Below, piece after piece: positions 11,635-14,426 of a DNA stretch of 14,426 nucleotides. This stretch comes from CAYWGR01 sp964458015. Lineage in GTDB: Bacteria; Planctomycetota; Planctomycetia; Pirellulales; Thermoguttaceae. The notes below the pieces were generated by a model. That model was not told where the DNA came from. It saw nothing but the letters and a program-made list of their open reading frames with translations, and did no database searches. The stretch spans positions 1 through 14,426 of the forward strand of contig CAYWGR010000151.1 of the NCBI GenBank assembly GCA_964458015.1, written 5' to 3'. A program made the position numbers and the translations under genes. The stretch's first letter is position 1. Each line of letters opens with the position of its first letter.

Positions 11635-14412
11635 CTATTTCATCACGCGCGTGCGACGGGAGGCGGTAATGGGCTTGGGGCCGAGGGAAATGCCGATCCA
11701 ACCGTCGTCGATGACGAACTGAGTGATTGCGGCGTATTCAAGTTTGGGCTCTTTCGTGATTGGTTCGGGCAACAGGTTCCAGGCGTTGTTTTTCGACAGC
11801 GCACGCGAGAAGATGCCTCGCAATGCAATCTGTGCGCTGGTGTTCAACCGCTGGCCGATCAAGTGAATGACGCCGTCGCGCACGAGTTGGGCCGAGCGGC
11901 CGCTGACCTCGGGCTTGTAAAACGCCCTGATTTGAAAGTTTTTCCACTTCCGCGATGCCTTGCTCAACTGCGCGATGGAAAGCGTCAAAACCACCTGGCC
12001 TTCCTGGCATCGCACGACGATGGAATCCTTTTCGGCAAAAGTGATTTTCACGTCGGCGTTTTCAGGATTGATTTCCCAAGCGATCGGTCGATTCAGCCGC
12101 GAAGCGATATGTTCCGAAAGTTCAGGCAACGTAAATGTGCGGCCATCGAGCAGCAATCGCTGAATGCCGTTGTTAATGACCGATTCATGAATCTGCACAC
12201 TGGCCAAACTGTCGGAGGGCGCCTGCGGACGGGGCGTGTGGCTTCCCAACTGATCTTCGCCGGCCAATCGCAGCCGCATCGTAAACCGTTTGGCCGTTGT
12301 TTCGCCCGAGATCATTTGCGGATCGAGCGACAAGGAATTCAACGGATCAAACACTCGTTCATTCAACTGATTCACAACCTTGGCCAACCGCTCGCGGGTT
12401 TCAGCATTGATCCGTTCGCTGGCTTGTGCAGCGATTTTCTGCTTCACTTCTGCCGAAGCCGCCGCACGGTTTTGATCCAGCCCGGCCTTGGCCGCGGCAC
12501 GGGCAAACGAGCTAATCACCGGGATGGGGTCTAACGGCGTGTTGATGCCGGTCAGTTGCGTATCATTTTCGACGTTCACTTCCACCGGCCAGACGGTGAT
12601 TCCGCGCATGTTGATTTCAAGCGGTTTTCTCGCGACATATCGCGATGAACTATCGTTGTGGAACGTGGCCGGACCTGCTTCCGAAGTGGTTTCCGACACG
12701 ATCTCGCCGCGCACTTCGAGCGCGAGCAGCACTCGCTTTGGATCCGGCAACATGCGCAACGAAAGCTCCGTGGCCATCAAGCGTTCGCCGCGCGTCGGAC
12801 GTCCCAAAACCGTTTCATCCACCGGGGCATACTCGATATTCTGCTCGGGAATCAGCTTGTTCAGCAGTTCTTCGGTGACGGCGATGCGCAAGCTGGCATT
12901 GCGATAGTGCATATCAATTCGCTCGGCCAGACGGCGACGGCCTTCGTTCGGGGAAACGGCCAAAAACTGGCAATCCTCGGCCAAACGACGTGCATCGCTC
13001 GGCAGGCCGGAGCGTTCGTAGATTTCGATATCGCGCAGGACGGCGGCAGTCCCGATCGGCTCGGCTGCCCAGCGGCGCAATTCATCGCGCAAGGCTATCA
13101 CCGGTTTGCTGACGACGAACTGTTGTTGATGGGGCGTCAACGGCGTTTGAGTCAATCGTGCCAACGCCTGCTGGGCCGTTTGTCGCGCGGCACGATCTTC
13201 GACCGACGGCTGACGTTGCGACAGTTTTTGCAACGCATCGACCATCAAGTAGTCGCACCAGGCCTTTCCTTCGTCCGAGTTGCCGGTAATTTTTGTAATG
13301 GCCCTGAGACATTGTGCTAGTTTTTCGGGCTCTACTTCCGGGGTCATGCTCATGTCAACCGATTGCGGCACGCCCAGGCGGGCGATTTCCTGCCAAATAT
13401 CGATCCTGCGTCCCAAGGCGAAGGCGGTTCGACTCAGTTTTTGCGCCAGTTTTCGGTCGGGAATGGTTTTTGCGATTTGCGTCGCTTGGCGATCCAAAAC
13501 GGTCAGCCGTTCCAAGATGGCAATCGCTTCGTCGGAACCGCCGGCAATCGCGGGCCCTAAGGCTCGCACCTGACGAATTGTTTCGTTCGCCCATTTCTTC
13601 GTCGAGGATGATGAGGCCAAGCTCCTTAAGCTTTCCAGCAGCGATTCCGGAACCTGCCACGAGAGTTCCTCGGGTTGGTGCTTGGTTTCCTCGCTTTCTT
13701 TGCGAGGAGGCGTCATTTTGGAAAGCGGATGGGGCTGATTGGTGTCTGGATAGAACGTCTCGCCTGCCGGCCTTACATCATCTTGCAAAATGTTGCGCAC
13801 CGCCGAAGGCAAATTGGCCACCACCGCCGGCAAACGCTTGATCGGGTCGGTCGGCTCCTTAACGGGCTCCTTGGGCTCGGCCGGCTTGCTTTCGGGCTCG
13901 GGAATTTTCTCTTGTTTTTCCACCGGGACCGCTTCCGTGCCGATTTTTTTGGCAGGCTCTACCGGTTTCGGTCCTTCCAAGGCCGGTTGCTCGGGCGTTT
14001 CGGTCTTTTGTTCCAGAGGCAGGGCCGCTTTGCTATTTTCGGCAAGCGAATCAGGCGAAGGCAACTGGGGGAGTTGCAAATCCGAGGATTTCTGTTCTTC
14101 GTCCTTGGTCGTCACGCTGTCGGCCGTTAAACGATCCGCGGCAACATCGGCCGCGACAAGCTTAATACCGTCGGCAGGCAGATTTTCGGTAGGAACCTGA
14201 TCGACGGGCTTCTCTTTTTCCGCGACAAGATCCTCGGATACCGCCGGCCGTGCGTATTCCGATGTCGGAACATCGGAAACGGTTTCAGGCGTCGCAAGAG
14301 GAGTAGAGTCCGGCTTGTTCGTCGATAGCAATCCCGTATTCCATACGCGGGGAGTTGCAATGCTCAGGACAAGCAAACAGGTTAAAAAACAAGGAAATAC
14401 CCAAGCAGTCAA
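11635..14412 (-). CDS. Large secreted or membrane-anchored protein, unknown function
   Basis: A 925-residue protein with a hydrophobic N-terminus (WVFPCFLTCLLVLSIATP) that could be a signal peptide or anchor. From about 30 to 250 it is Pro/Glu/Lys/Thr-rich and low in complexity. Residues about 255-500 are mostly helical with Arg/Gln/Leu. From about 507 two regions look related: ITEELLNKLIPEQNIEY (about 510) and IHESVINNGIQRLLLDGR (about 740), each followed by beta-rich sequence. This recalls the duplicated lipid-binding folds of TULIP/DUF4403-type proteins, but that is only a guess. The C-terminal residues are ISLGPKPITASRRTRVMK. No ATG is available near the start; a TTG at 14412 follows an in-frame TAA by two codons, so it is probably the true start. 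I do not recognise a named family. It is the only gene in its direction at this end of the window. Confidence 0.75.
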   Translation of the reverse strand: MTAWVFPCFLTCLLVLSIATPRVWNTGLLSTNKPDSTPLATPETVSDVPTSEYARPAVSEDLVAEKEKPVDQVPTENLPADGIKLVAADVAADRLTADSVTTKDEEQKSSDLQLPQLPSPDSLAENSKAALPLEQKTETPEQPALEGPKPVEPAKKIGTEAVPVEKQEKIPEPESKPAEPKEPVKEPTDPIKRLPAVVANLPSAVRNILQDDVRPAGETFYPDTNQPHPLSKMTPPRKESEETKHQPEELSWQVPESLLESLRSLASSSSTKKWANETIRQVRALGPAIAGGSDEAIAILERLTVLDRQATQIAKTIPDRKLAQKLSRTAFALGRRIDIWQEIARLGVPQSVDMSMTPEVEPEKLAQCLRAITKITGNSDEGKAWCDYLMVDALQKLSQRQPSVEDRAARQTAQQALARLTQTPLTPHQQQFVVSKPVIALRDELRRWAAEPIGTAAVLRDIEIYERSGLPSDARRLAEDCQFLAVSPNEGRRRLAERIDMHYRNASLRIAVTEELLNKLIPEQNIEYAPVDETVLGRPTRGERLMATELSLRMLPDPKRVLLALEVRGEIVSETTSEAGPATFHNDSSSRYVARKPLEINMRGITVWPVEVNVENDTQLTGINTPLDPIPVISSFARAAAKAGLDQNRAAASAEVKQKIAAQASERINAETRERLAKVVNQLNERVFDPLNSLSLDPQMISGETTAKRFTMRLRLAGEDQLGSHTPRPQAPSDSLASVQIHESVINNGIQRLLLDGRTFTLPELSEHIASRLNRPIAWEINPENADVKITFAEKDSIVVRCQEGQVVLTLSIAQLSKASRKWKNFQIRAFYKPEVSGRSAQLVRDGVIHLIGQRLNTSAQIALRGIFSRALSKNNAWNLLPEPITKEPKLEYAAITQFVIDDGWIGISLGPKPITASRRTRVMK

Positions 14413-14426
14413 GATGTTTTAGCTCA

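Noticed and set aside
11863..13320. Long plus-strand open frames (223 and 220 residues) within the large minus-strand gene
   Set aside because: They are Arg-rich with no recognisable motif and lie wholly antisense to a continuous 925-residue frame. High-GC codon bias explains them.

Overview
The window looks like a piece of a planctomycete chromosome (phylum Planctomycetota, probably a Pirellulales-type bacterium). This rests on family resemblance rather than on a marker gene. The signs are an exopolysaccharide control trio of GumC/Wzz-like protein, ExeA/XrtA-type AAA ATPase and CpsD-like ATPase, a very large exported protein with a Pro/Glu/Lys-rich N-terminal half, small Cys-rich lipoproteins, weak Shine-Dalgarno use at several genes, moderate-to-high GC, and palindromic intergenic repeats. 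One run of ten N (7447-7456) marks an assembly join, so this is a draft scaffold.

Layout. (1) 1-190: repeat cluster A, cut by the window edge. (2) 212-1363: a FemAB/CelD-type GNAT acyltransferase, convergent with a minus-strand pair of tandem paralogous lipoprotein genes (1873-1380). (3) 2230-4106: a plus-strand pair, an exported alpha/beta hydrolase followed 2 bp later by a class IV PLP aminotransferase. (4) 4169-4388: repeat cluster B. (5) 4461-5170: a VapBC-like toxin-antitoxin pair with an inverted repeat upstream. (6) 8866-5174 on the minus strand: the polysaccharide control trio (chain-length/co-polymerase protein, AAA ATPase across the N gap, CpsD-like ATPase). (7) 8994-9183: repeat cluster C. 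(8) 9235-11603 on the plus strand: trpF, tRNA-Ala(CGC), an intrinsic terminator, greA, and a periplasmic HlyD/MacA-like adaptor. (9) 14412-11635 on the minus strand: a 925-residue secreted or membrane-anchored protein of unknown function.

How the parts fit. The three minus-strand genes form a plausible unit controlling polymerisation and export of an extracellular polysaccharide. The FemAB-like gene belongs to a class often found in the same type of loci. Clusters B and C share the same module order and orientation. They bracket the toxin-antitoxin pair plus the polysaccharide trio (about 4.8 kb), so this block could behave as a recombinational unit. The trpF/tRNA/greA stretch is ordinary housekeeping.

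The most unusual items are the modular palindromic repeat family, the twin Cys-rich lipoproteins, the direct-repeat bracket with a resident toxin-antitoxin, the apparently artificial N gap whose removal restores an intact ATPase gene, and the large C-terminal protein. I found no convincing case for a wholly new multi-gene system. The repeat family and the twin lipoproteins are the best candidates for undescribed biology.
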